DNA from: Bacillus methanolicus PB1
GTDB lineage: Bacteria; Bacillota; Bacilli; Bacillales; Cytobacillaceae
DNA: 64,000 nt
Direction of reading: 5' to 3'
Assembly (NCBI RefSeq): GCF_000262755.1
Contig: NZ_AFEU01000001.1
Coordinates: 186,001-250,000 of the forward strand
Shown here: piece by piece, positions 46,798 to 56,513 of the stretch
How the letters are laid out: each line of letters opens with the position of its first letter
Position numbering within the stretch: the first letter of the stretch is position 1
Translations under genes and position numbers: made by a program
The notes under the pieces: generated by a model
The model's database searches: none
Told to the model about the DNA's origin: nothing
Seen by the model: the letters and a program-made list of their open reading frames with translations, nothing else

Positions 46798-47994
46798 TTA
46801 GCGTTTCAAGTTTACTAGTTCTTGTAATATCTCATCAGATGTCGTAATAATCCGAGTATTTGCCTGAAAACCGCGCTGAGCGGTAATCATTTCCGTAAAC
46901 TCCTCAGAAAGGTCGACGTTGGACATTTCGAGGGAACTTGCTGCGATGGTACCTCGTCCATCTCCTGGTACATTTATATTAGCCGTACCGGAGTTAATAG
47001 ATTCTTGGAATAAATTATTTCCGGCTTTGGTTAATCCAGACGGGTTGCTGAATTTTGCAAGAGCGAGTGTTCCTAGTTGCAATACTCTGCCATTTGAAAA
47101 AACTCCATTAATTTCTCCATATTGTCCAATGTTAAAACTTTCAAGAGAACCTTGAATTGTACCATCTGGTGAAAATAATGCGTTTAGATTATTTCCATTT
47201 GTTGTAATATTACCAAATGAAACCGTAATAGGAATATTAAGTTTTCCTCCATTACCATCACTAACTTCTAAATTTTTAGAAGCTGGATTATAGGTAGCAT
47301 TAAAAGGGTTTACTCCATAATCAACATCGATAACTAAAGGAGTTGTACTAGTAAGAGATCTATCTTGTAAGGTTAATTTCCATTTATTAGTTCCATTTGA
47401 CTCTACTTTTAGTTCTACAGTATGTTCATCTCCAATATTATCTACGACTTTTATTTGTTGTAATTGTGTTGTTGTGCCTGATACCGAGGAAGGGAAATTT
47501 CCGTCAATTGTAATCTTAGTAGTTATTTGTGCTGGTACAATCGCGTTAACATCAACTTTGATATCTTGTAAAGTACCATTTGAATAGGATTGTACTTTAT
47601 AACCGTCAGCATTAACTAATGTTCCTTCTTCATCCAAATAAAAATTCCCAGCTCTAGTATAAAACTGCGCATCTCCCTGTTTAACAATAAAATATCCATC
47701 ACCTGAAATTGCCAAATCTAACGGTCGTCCAGTCGTTTGCAAGCTTGATTGAGTATGAATCGTATCAATGGTAGCCAGAGTAGACCCTAATCCTACCTGC
47801 ATCGGGTTTTTACCTCCGCGATTATTTTGTGCAGCGCTGGCACCGGAAATGGTTTGATTCATTGTATCTTTAAACGTTACCCGTCCTTTTTTGTAGCCGA
47901 AAGTATTAACATTCGCGATGTTGTTACCAATTACGTCTAATTTCGTTTGGAAATTTTTCATTCCGCTGATTCCGGAGTACATTGAACGCAGCAT
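46798..47994 (-). CDS. flgE: Flagellar hook protein FlgE
   Basis: Hook subunit, 398 residues. Conserved N-terminal part MYSGISGMKNFQTKLDVIGNNIANVNTFGYK (as GMKNFQTKLDVIGNNIANV) and C-terminal part NVDLSEEFTEMITAQRGFQANTRII (as VDLSEEFTEMITAQRGFQAN) are the rod/hook/HAP signatures. The middle (about 140-330) is a variable hook domain. It is much longer than B. subtilis FlgE (264), which lacks most of this domain, so the hook surface is likely different. The middle is also AT-richer (about 32% GC at 47221-47340 by count). A 172-bp gap precedes it in an otherwise dense operon. Confidence 0.94.
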   Translation of the reverse strand: MLRSMYSGISGMKNFQTKLDVIGNNIANVNTFGYKKGRVTFKDTMNQTISGASAAQNNRGGKNPMQVGLGSTLATIDTIHTQSSLQTTGRPLDLAISGDGYFIVKQGDAQFYTRAGNFYLDEEGTLVNADGYKVQSYSNGTLQDIKVDVNAIVPAQITTKITIDGNFPSSVSGTTTQLQQIKVVDNIGDEHTVELKVESNGTNKWKLTLQDRSLTSTTPLVIDVDYGVNPFNATYNPASKNLEVSDGNGGKLNIPITVSFGNITTNGNNLNALFSPDGTIQGSLESFNIGQYGEINGVFSNGRVLQLGTLALAKFSNPSGLTKAGNNLFQESINSGTANINVPGDGRGTIAASSLEMSNVDLSEEFTEMITAQRGFQANTRIITTSDEILQELVNLKR

Positions 47995-48166
47995 AATCAG
48001 CTACTCCTTTCGATTATGTATTATTTGACGAATGGCTGATTGCAAATGTATAGAAAAAGAATTTTGGTGCGGTTGCCTCTTTTTAAGCGATCGTATTTGA
48101 TGAGGGTATTCGTGCTGTGTTAAATAGGACAAAAAACATATTTGTCTATCCAACCAATTCCTTTGC

Positions 48167-48592
48167 TTATTCAATTTTTATAATTTGAGAAGAAGCAATG
48201 CTAGAATGTTCGTTGTCATCGAGTTGAAATAATGTTTTCCCGTCTTTGAAAGAAACAGATTTAACAACTGCCGTTTTTTCCTCATTATTTTCATTTAAAT
48301 AAGTGACGGTTTTCCCAATCAACATGCTTGCTTGAAGCATGTTGTTTTGTTCTTGGGACTTCAAGAAATTTTCAAGCGATTTCCCCATGTTTGTAATCTG
48401 TTCAAGCGTACTGAACTGGGCCATTTGGGCAATAAAGTCCTTATCTTGCATCGGATTTAACGGATCCTGATTTTGTAGCTGGGTCATGAGAATCTTCAAA
48501 AAATCATCTTTCCCCAAAATGTTTGTACCGGTTTTCCGTATGTTTTGCTGATAATTTGACAGCAACAAAGAAGAATCAATCGTATTTGTCAT
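48167..48592 (-). CDS. flgD: Flagellar hook assembly scaffold FlgD
   Basis: Capping scaffold for hook growth. 141 residues with LGKDDFLKILMTQLQNQDPLNPM and DFIAQMAQFSTLEQI, the FlgD signature, and a short C-terminal beta domain. The ATG at 48590-48592 follows AGGTGA; the GTG three codons upstream lies within that site. It starts nine bp after the fliK stop. Confidence 0.95.
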   Translation of the reverse strand: MTNTIDSSLLLSNYQQNIRKTGTNILGKDDFLKILMTQLQNQDPLNPMQDKDFIAQMAQFSTLEQITNMGKSLENFLKSQEQNNMLQASMLIGKTVTYLNENNEEKTAVVKSVSFKDGKTLFQLDDNEHSSIASSQIIKIE

Positions 48593-48601
48593 TGTCTTCA
48601 C

Positions 48602-49867
48602 CTAAACTTCCGTATCGAGAAGTATTTGTTCAAAAGAAAGAGCAGTCTCTATTGTCTTTTCATGCTTTTTATTTTGCTGATCTTTTTCTTGATGCCTTTC
48701 GTGCCCTTGCTGATGAGGGTCACGATTTAAAAATCGTTCCTGCTGGGACATTTGCTGAGAAATTTCAATCCGTTCAACTTGAATGTTTTGCGAGCTGAAA
48801 GCTTGTTTTAACCCTTGCAATTGCGATTCCAATGCGTCTTTCGCAGCCCCGGTCGTTGTCAATATTCGTGCGACAATTGATTGATCTTTTTGAATTATTT
48901 CAATTCTTACTGACCCTAAATGTTCCGGGTATAGTTTCAAAAAAAGTTTTTGCGTTCCGCCGTTTTTTGAAAACTGGCTTTTCGCTAAAATTGATTCAAA
49001 CTGCTGAATGAATTGTTCTGTTGATACATTCTTTCCCGTTTTGTCGAGCATCAGTGTAAGCTGTTCCGCTTTAGACATTTGATTCGGCGAAAAAAATGCA
49101 CCAAAAGTTCCGTCTTGTTTAATAGAATTGTGCCGGTTTTCGGAGGCTCGTTCGCTCACATTTTTTTTATTTAATTCAGCTGCCAGCGGCATAAAGGTCT
49201 TCCGCAGATATTCCAGCTTTGAACCATTTTTTTGTTGAACGAATGAAATCGATTCAAGTTTTTCTGCCGCTTGCTTTATAAGCAGCTTTAAATCGTGGTT
49301 CCTATTAAAAGGTTCATGATATTTGGAAAGTAAATCATAAAGTTTGGCTGCTTTGGCAACATCAGCCGCATCTTTCGAAAATAAATGGTCAACACTTGAT
49401 AAAATTGCAACAACCATCGGCAATAAAAATTCAATTTGATCAGAATCTAACATTTTGCCATCGATTTGGTCGGAAAAAATTCCTTCAATAACGTTTTGTT
49501 TTCCGTTAGCATCTGTTGCGAATGAATGAATCCGATCGACAAGTGCGCTCCATTTCATATCGTCCATTCCCATATAACCGAGAATCAATTCGAGAAGATT
49601 TTCACTGGATCTTGATTGAACTTGTTCTATTAAATCCAAACCGCCCTCCAACTCAACCAAATCCATTGCTTGAAGAAAATCAATAAGCTCGGTTAATTCA
49701 TCTGATGAAAGCCCTGTTTCCGTTTCTTTTACCATCTCACTTTCAGCGGAAGTGTCTTTTTTGAAAGATGCAAGAACTCCCGCAAAGCTTCCCATGCTTT
49801 TTTCCGCAGACGTTTGCTTTGGACTTCCCATGTCCGTATGAACAACTCCTAATCCTGCGATTTCCAC
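48602..49867 (-). CDS. fliK: Flagellar hook-length control protein FliK
   Basis: Secreted ruler that ends hook growth and flips FlhB specificity. 421 residues: poorly conserved N-terminal and middle part, and the conserved Flg_hook C-terminal domain (about 305-385) with LKLYPEHLGSVRIEI and the stretch LESQLQGLKQAFSSQNIQVE (as LESQLQGLKQAFSSQ). The last 35 residues are charged and Gln/His-rich. Start is GTG with GGAGGTGAG upstream. The call rests on the C-terminal domain and the position between ylxF and flgD. Confidence 0.92.
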   Translation of the reverse strand: MEIAGLGVVHTDMGSPKQTSAEKSMGSFAGVLASFKKDTSAESEMVKETETGLSSDELTELIDFLQAMDLVELEGGLDLIEQVQSRSSENLLELILGYMGMDDMKWSALVDRIHSFATDANGKQNVIEGIFSDQIDGKMLDSDQIEFLLPMVVAILSSVDHLFSKDAADVAKAAKLYDLLSKYHEPFNRNHDLKLLIKQAAEKLESISFVQQKNGSKLEYLRKTFMPLAAELNKKNVSERASENRHNSIKQDGTFGAFFSPNQMSKAEQLTLMLDKTGKNVSTEQFIQQFESILAKSQFSKNGGTQKLFLKLYPEHLGSVRIEIIQKDQSIVARILTTTGAAKDALESQLQGLKQAFSSQNIQVERIEISQQMSQQERFLNRDPHQQGHERHQEKDQQNKKHEKTIETALSFEQILLDTEV

Positions 49868-49897
49868 GACCTCACCTCCTTTCAGAGCAATAAATCA

Positions 49898-50512
49898 TCA
49901 TTCCAGATTTTCTGATAAATTTTCTTTTTCGTCCGTTAAAAGTTCCGTATATTTTGCTGCTTCTTCAGGAGACATGTTTTCCATGATGCCGGCAAGCGTA
50001 TCCGCTTTTATATTTGTTAATATTTTTAATGCTTCTTCGTTTTTCATCTTAGTAATAATCGGTGCAGCTTTTTTGGCAGACATTGTTTCGTATGTGCGTA
50101 CGATGTCTTTAAATGCCCGTTTGTTTTCTTCCTGAATGGCAGCTAATTCATCAATTTGGCTTTCAAGCCGTTTTTTTTCAAGCTTCAATCTATCAATCTC
50201 TTTATCCTTGTTTTGCATTTGTGACTCAAGCCGACTAATTTTTGCTTCCTTATCTTTTATTTCCCCTTCCAGCTCGACCATCGTTTGTTCGATTTCTGTA
50301 ATGGATTTCGAATTTTCATCTTTAAAAATATTTGAAACTACTGGTATTTTTTTGCCATACTCTTTAGCTGCATCAAACACATTTATTCCGGCAAACGTCA
50401 TGACGATAAGGGCAACGACAAACGCAAACAGCATTGGGATCGCTACGATATAAAGTAACCACTGTAAACGGCCGTATTTTTTCTCTTCTTGTTCTTCGAA
50501 AACTTTTTCCAT
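49898..50512 (-). CDS. ylxF: YlxF, MotE/FliG-N-like flagellar chaperone
   Basis: 204 residues: N-terminal membrane helix (about 17-40, LLYIVAIPMLFAFVVALIVM), a long coiled coil (about 75-130) and a C-terminal MgtE-N/MotE-like domain (KAAPIITKMKNEEALKILTNI, as AAPIITKMKNEEALKIL; GIMENMSPEEAAKYTELL). The MotE relative in other bacteria is a stator chaperone, so a motor-related role is inferred. It lies between fliJ and fliK. Confidence 0.88.
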   Translation of the reverse strand: MEKVFEEQEEKKYGRLQWLLYIVAIPMLFAFVVALIVMTFAGINVFDAAKEYGKKIPVVSNIFKDENSKSITEIEQTMVELEGEIKDKEAKISRLESQMQNKDKEIDRLKLEKKRLESQIDELAAIQEENKRAFKDIVRTYETMSAKKAAPIITKMKNEEALKILTNIKADTLAGIMENMSPEEAAKYTELLTDEKENLSENLE

Positions 50513-50520
50513 ATAACCAC

Positions 50521-50964
50521 CTAGTTTTCCCGATTCATGAATTGCTTTATCGAGATATCATCCATTTGTTTGCCTTCAGAATATATTTGTTCTTCTATAT
50601 AATGAAGGAAATCTTTTTCTTTAATTCTTTTGAACTTTTTCACTTCAATATTTTTTTCCAACAGTTTTTCTTGATAAAAGTACATTCGATTTCTGGCATT
50701 CATGACCATTTTTTGATAATATTCAATACTTTTTTCTAAATTTCCAATAAACTGCTGATGATGCCTGATTTCTTGAACTGAAAGGCCGCTTACGAGGCGA
50801 GAAAATTGATAGGCTTCTAGATCTTCTTTCTTTTTCATAAGTTCATACAGTTTTTCTGCTGCTTCTTCAAACTTTTTTACAGATTCATTATAAATATTTA
50901 AAGCTTCGTCTTTTTCCCTTTCTTTCAGAGATAAGATCTTTTCGAACTTATAATGGTACCGCAT
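50521..50964 (-). CDS. fliJ: Flagellar export chaperone FliJ
   Basis: Coiled-coil protein acting as the stalk of the FliI ATPase. 147 residues, almost wholly helical with heptads, starting MRYHYKFEKILSLKEREKD. The frame continues 14 codons into fliI, but the ATG at 50962-50964 has GAGGGTGA eight nt upstream. It begins 4 bp after the fliI stop. Confidence 0.92.
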   Translation of the reverse strand: MRYHYKFEKILSLKEREKDEALNIYNESVKKFEEAAEKLYELMKKKEDLEAYQFSRLVSGLSVQEIRHHQQFIGNLEKSIEYYQKMVMNARNRMYFYQEKLLEKNIEVKKFKRIKEKDFLHYIEEQIYSEGKQMDDISIKQFMNREN

Positions 50965-50968
50965 GAAA

Positions 50969-52285
50969 TTATTCACCCTCTTGAATAAATTGATATAGTG
51001 CTTCAATGCTTTCCTGCATGGTTACTTTTTCATGCGTTGCTTGTTTTAAAAACGTTAAAATCTTTGGATATAAACGGATTGCCTCATCTATCTCCTTCGA
51101 TGATCCCCGTTTATATGCGCCGATATTGATTAAATCTTCAGAATTTATGTAGGTGCTTAATATTTCCCGAAGCTTTTCAGCAGCCTTGCTATGGCTTTCT
51201 GAAACAATATGATTCATAACCCTGCTTATACTTTTTAAAACATTGACGGCAGGATATTGACCTTTATTCGCAAGGTCTCTGTCTAATACAAAGTGGCCAT
51301 CCAAAATCCCTCGTACTGTATCCGCGATCGGCTCGTTCATGTCATCTCCGTCAACAAGAACGGTGTAAAAAGAAGTGATTGAACCATTCTCATTTGTTCC
51401 AGTCCTTTCAAGCAGTTTTGGCAATACAACGAATACGGAAGGGGTATAACCTTTTGTCGTCGGCGGCTCGCCTACCGCCAGTCCTACTTCTCGCTGGGCC
51501 ATGGCAACCCTTGTCACCGAATCCATCATGAGCATAACATTAAGTCCTTGATCTCTGAAATATTCTGCAATCGCTGTTGCAGTATATGCTCCCTTAATCC
51601 TCATCAATGCCGGCTGGTCTGAAGTAGCAACAACCACAATAGACCGTTTTAAGCCCTCCGGTCCGAGATCGCGTTCAATAAATTCTCTTACTTCACGCCC
51701 GCGTTCCCCGATCAATCCGATCACGTTTAAATCAGCAGTTGTATTACGGGCGATCATACCAAGCAAAGTACTCTTTCCGACACCGCTCCCTGCAAAAATT
51801 CCGACGCGCTGCCCGTTTCCAACAGTCAAAAGGCCGTCTATCAGCCGTATTCCAACTTCAATAGGTTCAGAGATAGGCGGCCGGCTCATTGGATTTGGCG
51901 GGGCCTGTTCAGTAGGAACAGCTGTTAATCCTTTCGGAAGGACAGAACCGTCAAGCGGCTGGCCTAAAGAATCAATGACTTTGCCGACTAAAGCGGCTCC
52001 AACCTTTATTTCCAGCGGCTTAAGTGTTGCTTCGACAAGACATCCCGGCGAAATATCATTTACAGTTGTATAAGGCATTAAAATAACATTCTCTTCTTTA
52101 AAACCAACAACTTCACATAATATTTTCCTCTTTTGCTGACTGCCGGCATAAATATAGCAAACATCGCCAATAGAGCTTTGCGGGCCCTGGGATTCGATCA
52201 TCAACCCGATAACCCTTTTCACTCTTCCGTACCTTTTAAAAGTATCTATTTGGTCAATTTGCTTTAATAAGCCGGCAATCTTCAT
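50969..52285 (-). CDS. fliI: Flagellar export ATPase FliI
   Basis: F1-beta-like hexameric ATPase of flagellar protein export. 438 residues: Walker A GIFAGSGVGKSTLLG (about 160-174), GLIGERGREVREFIE, VVVATSDQPALMRIKGA, Walker B LMMDSVTRVAMAQREVGLAVGEPP (as MLMMDSVTRVA) and the C-terminal helical domain. The start overlaps the fliH end by 4 bp. Confidence 0.96.
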   Translation of the reverse strand: MKIAGLLKQIDQIDTFKRYGRVKRVIGLMIESQGPQSSIGDVCYIYAGSQQKRKILCEVVGFKEENVILMPYTTVNDISPGCLVEATLKPLEIKVGAALVGKVIDSLGQPLDGSVLPKGLTAVPTEQAPPNPMSRPPISEPIEVGIRLIDGLLTVGNGQRVGIFAGSGVGKSTLLGMIARNTTADLNVIGLIGERGREVREFIERDLGPEGLKRSIVVVATSDQPALMRIKGAYTATAIAEYFRDQGLNVMLMMDSVTRVAMAQREVGLAVGEPPTTKGYTPSVFVVLPKLLERTGTNENGSITSFYTVLVDGDDMNEPIADTVRGILDGHFVLDRDLANKGQYPAVNVLKSISRVMNHIVSESHSKAAEKLREILSTYINSEDLINIGAYKRGSSKEIDEAIRLYPKILTFLKQATHEKVTMQESIEALYQFIQEGE

Positions 52286-53058
52286 TTTTCTTCACTCTCC
52301 AACAGTTCAAAAAGCTTTTTTTTCACTTGGTCAAGTTGGCTGTCGATGCTGGCATCTATTCGTCCGTTCGCTGACTCTATAATGCAGCTTGTTTTGGATA
52401 AATCTTCATCCGGATAAATATAAAAATTTGTTTCTCTCGGGAAAATTGAGTGCAGCTCTTCTTTTTGCGACAACAAAAATCCATAATGGATGGGATGAAC
52501 GTGCAATTGAATTTCCCGATATTCTCTTGCTTCTTTTAATGCTCTTTTTACGAGAGGGAGAAATTCCTCTTCGTTTCTGTCAATTATTTTCCCGAGTATT
52601 TTTTCAGATACTTTGAGCGCCAACCCCAAAATTGCTTTATCTGATGACTCAAGAGTCAGTCTGTAATCTTTTTTTGCTGAATCAATTACTTCCCTGGCTA
52701 ACTCGATCGATTCTTTGTATTCTTGAAATCCTTTTTGCCTTCCTTCTTTATAGCCCGCTTGAAACCCTTCATGCTTTGCTTGTTCACTAATGGCTGCTTT
52801 TTCCTGTTCCCAAGCAAGCTTTTCATCTTCGACCTGCTTTCTGATCATCCTCGCATGGTCGTTTGCTTTTGAAACAATTTGTTCCGCATCTTTATGCGCT
52901 TGCTCTATTAAGCTGTTTCTCTCTGAATCTAATGAGACAAGTGATTGTTTTTCAATTTCATGTTCAGTGCGGTGCAGTACTTTAATCGAAATCACTTTGT
53001 TTCCTTCTTTTTCCTGGTTTGCCCTGTAGGATTTGATTAACCTAGACAATGATATCAT
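52282..53058 (-). CDS. fliH: Flagellar assembly protein FliH
   Basis: Stator and negative regulator of FliI. About 259 residues: long N-terminal coiled coil (AHKDAEQIVSKANDHARMIRKQ, seen as DAEQIVSKANDHARMI), a glycine-spaced helix (EGFQAGYKEGRQKG) typical of FliH, and a C-terminal ATP-synthase-delta-like domain. Start is uncertain: the ATG at 53056-53058 almost touches GGAGGAG, and TTG at 53047-53049 is better spaced. Either way it overlaps the fliG end. Confidence 0.9.
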   Translation of the reverse strand: MISLSRLIKSYRANQEKEGNKVISIKVLHRTEHEIEKQSLVSLDSERNSLIEQAHKDAEQIVSKANDHARMIRKQVEDEKLAWEQEKAAISEQAKHEGFQAGYKEGRQKGFQEYKESIELAREVIDSAKKDYRLTLESSDKAILGLALKVSEKILGKIIDRNEEEFLPLVKRALKEAREYREIQLHVHPIHYGFLLSQKEELHSIFPRETNFYIYPDEDLSKTSCIIESANGRIDASIDSQLDQVKKKLFELLESEEK

Positions 53059-54058
53059 CTCCTCCGCCGCGGGCAACGATAATTTCTCCAGACTCTTCAA
53101 GCCTGCGGATGATTGCGACAATTCGTGATTGAGCCTCTTCTACATCACGAAGGCGAACCGGCCCCATCAATTCCATTTCTTCCTTAAATGTTTCAACCAT
53201 ACGTTGGGACATATTTCTGAAAACAATCTCTTTCACTTCATCGCTTGAAACTTTCAATGCAAGCATCAAATCTTCGTTTTCACAATCACGGATGACCCTT
53301 TGAATTGCTCGATTATCTAGTGTAACAATGTCTTCAAATACAAACATTCTTTTCTTGATTTCTTCTGCCAATTCCGGATCCTGAATTTCGAGTGCATCTA
53401 AAATTGTCCGCTCCGTAGCCCGATCTACTCCGTTAAGAACTTCCACCACTGCTTCTATGCCTCCTGTTTGCGTATAATCCTGCGTAACTGTAGCTGAAAG
53501 TTTTCTTTCGAGGATCTGCTCCACCTCATTAATAATTTCAGGGGATGTTCTGTCCATTTCCGCTATTCTTCTCGCAACATCAGCCTGCATTTCCTGAGGA
53601 AGCTCCGAGAGTATTTGCCCTGCTTGGGCTGCATCAAGATATGACAGTATTAGCGCTATTGTTTGGGGATGCTCATTTTGAATAAAATTCAGGATTTGTG
53701 CAGGGTCGGCCTTTCGTGCAAAGTCAAAAGGTCTTACCTGGAGAGAAGAAGTAAGACGGTTAATTATGACCGACGCCTGTTCTGGCCCGAGCGCTTTTTC
53801 CAAAACACTCTTGGCGAAGCCAATGCCTCCTTGTGAAATATAATCTTGGGCAAGTGCTATATTATGAAATTCTTCTAGAACTTGTTCTTTTGAGTGCGGT
53901 TCAACTTTTCTGACTCCTGATATTTCTAATGTCAGCTTTTCGATTTCCTCTTCAGTTAAATGCTTATACACAGAGGCAGATACATCCGGGCCGAGTGTAA
54001 TAAGAAGTATGGCTGCTTTCTGCTTTCCTGTTAATTCCCTTTGTTCTTTTTTTGCCAT
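53042..54058 (-). CDS. fliG: Flagellar motor switch protein FliG
   Basis: Torque-generating switch protein on the MS ring. 338 residues: N-terminal FliF-binding domain (LTGKQKAAILLITLGPDVSA), middle domain with the EHPQTIA FliM-binding motif (NEHPQTIALILSYL), and C-terminal domain with the charged torque helix (EEIKKRMFVFEDIVTLDNRAIQ, as KRMFVFEDIVTLDNRAIQ). Full length. Confidence 0.97.
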   Translation of the reverse strand: MAKKEQRELTGKQKAAILLITLGPDVSASVYKHLTEEEIEKLTLEISGVRKVEPHSKEQVLEEFHNIALAQDYISQGGIGFAKSVLEKALGPEQASVIINRLTSSLQVRPFDFARKADPAQILNFIQNEHPQTIALILSYLDAAQAGQILSELPQEMQADVARRIAEMDRTSPEIINEVEQILERKLSATVTQDYTQTGGIEAVVEVLNGVDRATERTILDALEIQDPELAEEIKKRMFVFEDIVTLDNRAIQRVIRDCENEDLMLALKVSSDEVKEIVFRNMSQRMVETFKEEMELMGPVRLRDVEEAQSRIVAIIRRLEESGEIIVARGGGDDIIV

Positions 54059-54069
54059 GAAACCACCTC

Positions 54070-55659
54070 CTAATCCTCAGCGATCCATGTCCGGAGCAGT
54101 TTTGCAAAATCTTCAGGTTTTTCTTTTGCCAATTTCTCAAGCTGTTTTCTTCTCAGACTGCTTTCAGTATCTTGCTCCTCATTAACATCAGGAACGTTAA
54201 ACGGAATTGTTTCTTCTTCCTCAGCGAATTCTTCCTCGAATTCTTGGTTTCTCTTCGCCCTGATATATAGAAAGATCAATAAAGCGATGATTGCTAGCAA
54301 AATTCCTCCTACGGCATAAGCCCACCAAGGAAGAACATGAGCTTTTTCATCGGAAAATTCTATTTTCCCTTTAAATGGCTGAACAGAAACTACCACTTTA
54401 TCCTCAATCATTTCATCGGTTAATTCTGTATCTGCTGCTTTTTTATCAATCGTTGTTCGAACAATTGTGCCTAATATTTTTTTAATATCGTCCACTCGCT
54501 CTTGCGGGAGTGAATTCGGATCGTCAGGTACTGGAGGTTCAACCATTACTTGAATCCCCAAATCGCGAATCTTATATGGACTTTCGCTAATTTTTTTCTG
54601 AATCCGGTTTACCTCATTGTTGATTGTTTCTTCAATTTTTTCATAATCCCCATTTGATCCTTGTGCAGCTTCATTATAATTCGTCACATCATTTTCACCA
54701 GTACCAACGACGCCGCCGGCCTGATCCGGATTGCCAGTGAATGTTTCCGTTATTTTTTGAGCACTGATTGCAATACCTTCCATATTTTCTTTATCAACTG
54801 GTTCAACGATGTTTTCTTCCCTATTTTCTTGTGTAAAGTCGATATCTGCAGTGACGGAAACAACTACTTTATCACGGCCCATAAGAGTGCCGAGCATGTT
54901 TTGAACTTGTCGCTGTACATCACGCTCAACTTGCTTTTTAATTTCCTGCTGTGAAGCAAATGCGGCAGAAGGTGAAGAATTTTCTTTTTTTAAGTCAAAA
55001 TACTCAAAATACTGATTCATAATGACGATATTATCAGTAGGAAGATTTGGGACACTTTTTGAAACTAAATGATAAAGTGCTTTTATTTGCTCTTCTTCAA
55101 ACTGATAACCAGGTTTTGTTTCTAAGACGATAGAAGCTGACGCCTCCTCGGATTGATCGGAAACAAATATCCCTGTTTCGGGAAGGTTAATCATCACTTT
55201 CGCATCTTTTATCCCGTCAATGCCTTTAATCAAATTTGCAAGTTCGGTTTGCATAGCATCGAGCTTTAATACATTGAACTCGTTTTCGGTCATGCCGAGT
55301 CCCGCGTTCTGGCCGAAAAATGAATAATCAATATTTCCGGACTTAGGAATTCCCTCGGCAGCCAGCTCAACTTTTAACGTATTTACATACTCTTCAGGTA
55401 CTTTTATTGTGGTACCTCCATCAGTTATTTCTGATTTGATTCCTCTTTCATCAAGACTTTCCTTTATGGCGCCTGTTTCTGAAGGAGACAAGTTGCTGTA
55501 TAAAGGAGCCATTGTGGTTCTCGTTGCAAAAAACACGAGAGCAGCTGAAAAAATTACGACAGCAAGAAAAACTGCTAAAATTGTTATCTTTTGCTTCTTT
55601 GTTCTCGAAGTCCAATATTCTTTTATTTTTGTTATATATTTCTGAAACGATTGATTCAT
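54070..55659 (-). CDS. fliF: Flagellar MS-ring protein FliF
   Basis: Membrane ring on which the basal body is built. 529 residues with two membrane helices (about 25-46 and 445-467), the secretin-like ring-building motifs between them (YKSNLSPSETGAIKESL-like start, here YSNLSPSETGAI; MINLPETGIFV), and a C-terminal FliG-binding tail. Full length; fliG follows at 11 bp. Confidence 0.96.
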   Translation of the reverse strand: MNQSFQKYITKIKEYWTSRTKKQKITILAVFLAVVIFSAALVFFATRTTMAPLYSNLSPSETGAIKESLDERGIKSEITDGGTTIKVPEEYVNTLKVELAAEGIPKSGNIDYSFFGQNAGLGMTENEFNVLKLDAMQTELANLIKGIDGIKDAKVMINLPETGIFVSDQSEEASASIVLETKPGYQFEEEQIKALYHLVSKSVPNLPTDNIVIMNQYFEYFDLKKENSSPSAAFASQQEIKKQVERDVQRQVQNMLGTLMGRDKVVVSVTADIDFTQENREENIVEPVDKENMEGIAISAQKITETFTGNPDQAGGVVGTGENDVTNYNEAAQGSNGDYEKIEETINNEVNRIQKKISESPYKIRDLGIQVMVEPPVPDDPNSLPQERVDDIKKILGTIVRTTIDKKAADTELTDEMIEDKVVVSVQPFKGKIEFSDEKAHVLPWWAYAVGGILLAIIALLIFLYIRAKRNQEFEEEFAEEEETIPFNVPDVNEEQDTESSLRRKQLEKLAKEKPEDFAKLLRTWIAED

Positions 55660-55729
55660 GTTATTCCCCCGGTTATTCTGTCTATGTATCGGCAGCTAAT
55701 AACCGCTACTTTTCAACATTTGTAAACGA

Positions 55730-56041
55730 TTAGACTTGCATTCTCATAACTTCTTGATAAGCTTCAATTACTTTATTGCGAATTTCGATTGTTGCCTGTA
55801 AAGTGATGCTTGCCTTTTGTGAAGCAATCATTACTTGATGCAAGTCAACATTTTCTCCGCGGGCTAGTTTTTCAGTCATTAAATCTGATTGATTTTGAGC
55901 TTTATTAATTTTTTCAATTTGCTCTTTAAGTACGGCCGCAAATTTTTGTTGTGCTTCGTATGGTGTATATGTATGAGTGGGTGCCTTTTTTCCTTCAGGT
56001 TTTAATATATGGGCCGTTAACGGAAACGATATGCTTTCCAT
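55730..56041 (-). CDS. fliE: Flagellar hook-basal body protein FliE
   Basis: Adaptor between MS ring and rod. 103 residues with the C-terminal FliE signature DLHQVMIASQKASITLQATIEIRNKVIEAYQEVMRMQV (as VMIASQKASITLQ, IRNKVIEAYQEVMRMQV). Eleven bp after flgC. Confidence 0.95.
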   Translation of the reverse strand: MESISFPLTAHILKPEGKKAPTHTYTPYEAQQKFAAVLKEQIEKINKAQNQSDLMTEKLARGENVDLHQVMIASQKASITLQATIEIRNKVIEAYQEVMRMQV

Positions 56042-56052
56042 TTCATTTCACC

Positions 56053-56511
56053 TTACTTTCCGATTTCTAAAGCTTTCATCATCATCGCTTTAGTGGCGTT
56101 AAATACAGTAACATTTGCTTCATATGATCTTGTCGCACTGATTAGATCAACCATTTCTTTCAGCGGATCAACATTAGGCAATGCGACATAGCCATTTTCA
56201 TCAGCATCCGGATGTTCCGGATCGTATACCATTTTAAAAGGGGTATTATCTTCCACAATCCGCGTTACTTTTACGCCCCTTCCGATTGTATTCGATTCGC
56301 TGATGTTCATTGCTTTATTTAAGAAAGATGAAAATTCTCCTTCTGCCGGTTGCATCACAACCATTTTTCTTTTATATGGCTGCCATTGTCCATTAACATA
56401 TTTGGCTCGGCTGGAATCTACATTAGCCATATTCGAGGAAATGACATCCATTCTTAATCTTTGAGCCGTCAGTGCGGAGGCTGTCGTGTTCATACTATGA
56501 AATATGGTCAA
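56053..56511 (-). CDS. flgC: Flagellar proximal rod protein FlgC
   Basis: Rod subunit, 152 residues: N-terminal rod/hook motif TASALTAQRLRMDVISSNMANV and C-terminal MVDLISATRSYEANVTVFNATK with EIGK at the end. Two bp after flgB. Confidence 0.96.
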   Translation of the reverse strand: MTIFHSMNTTASALTAQRLRMDVISSNMANVDSSRAKYVNGQWQPYKRKMVVMQPAEGEFSSFLNKAMNISESNTIGRGVKVTRIVEDNTPFKMVYDPEHPDADENGYVALPNVDPLKEMVDLISATRSYEANVTVFNATKAMMMKALEIGK

Positions 56512-56513
56512 CT

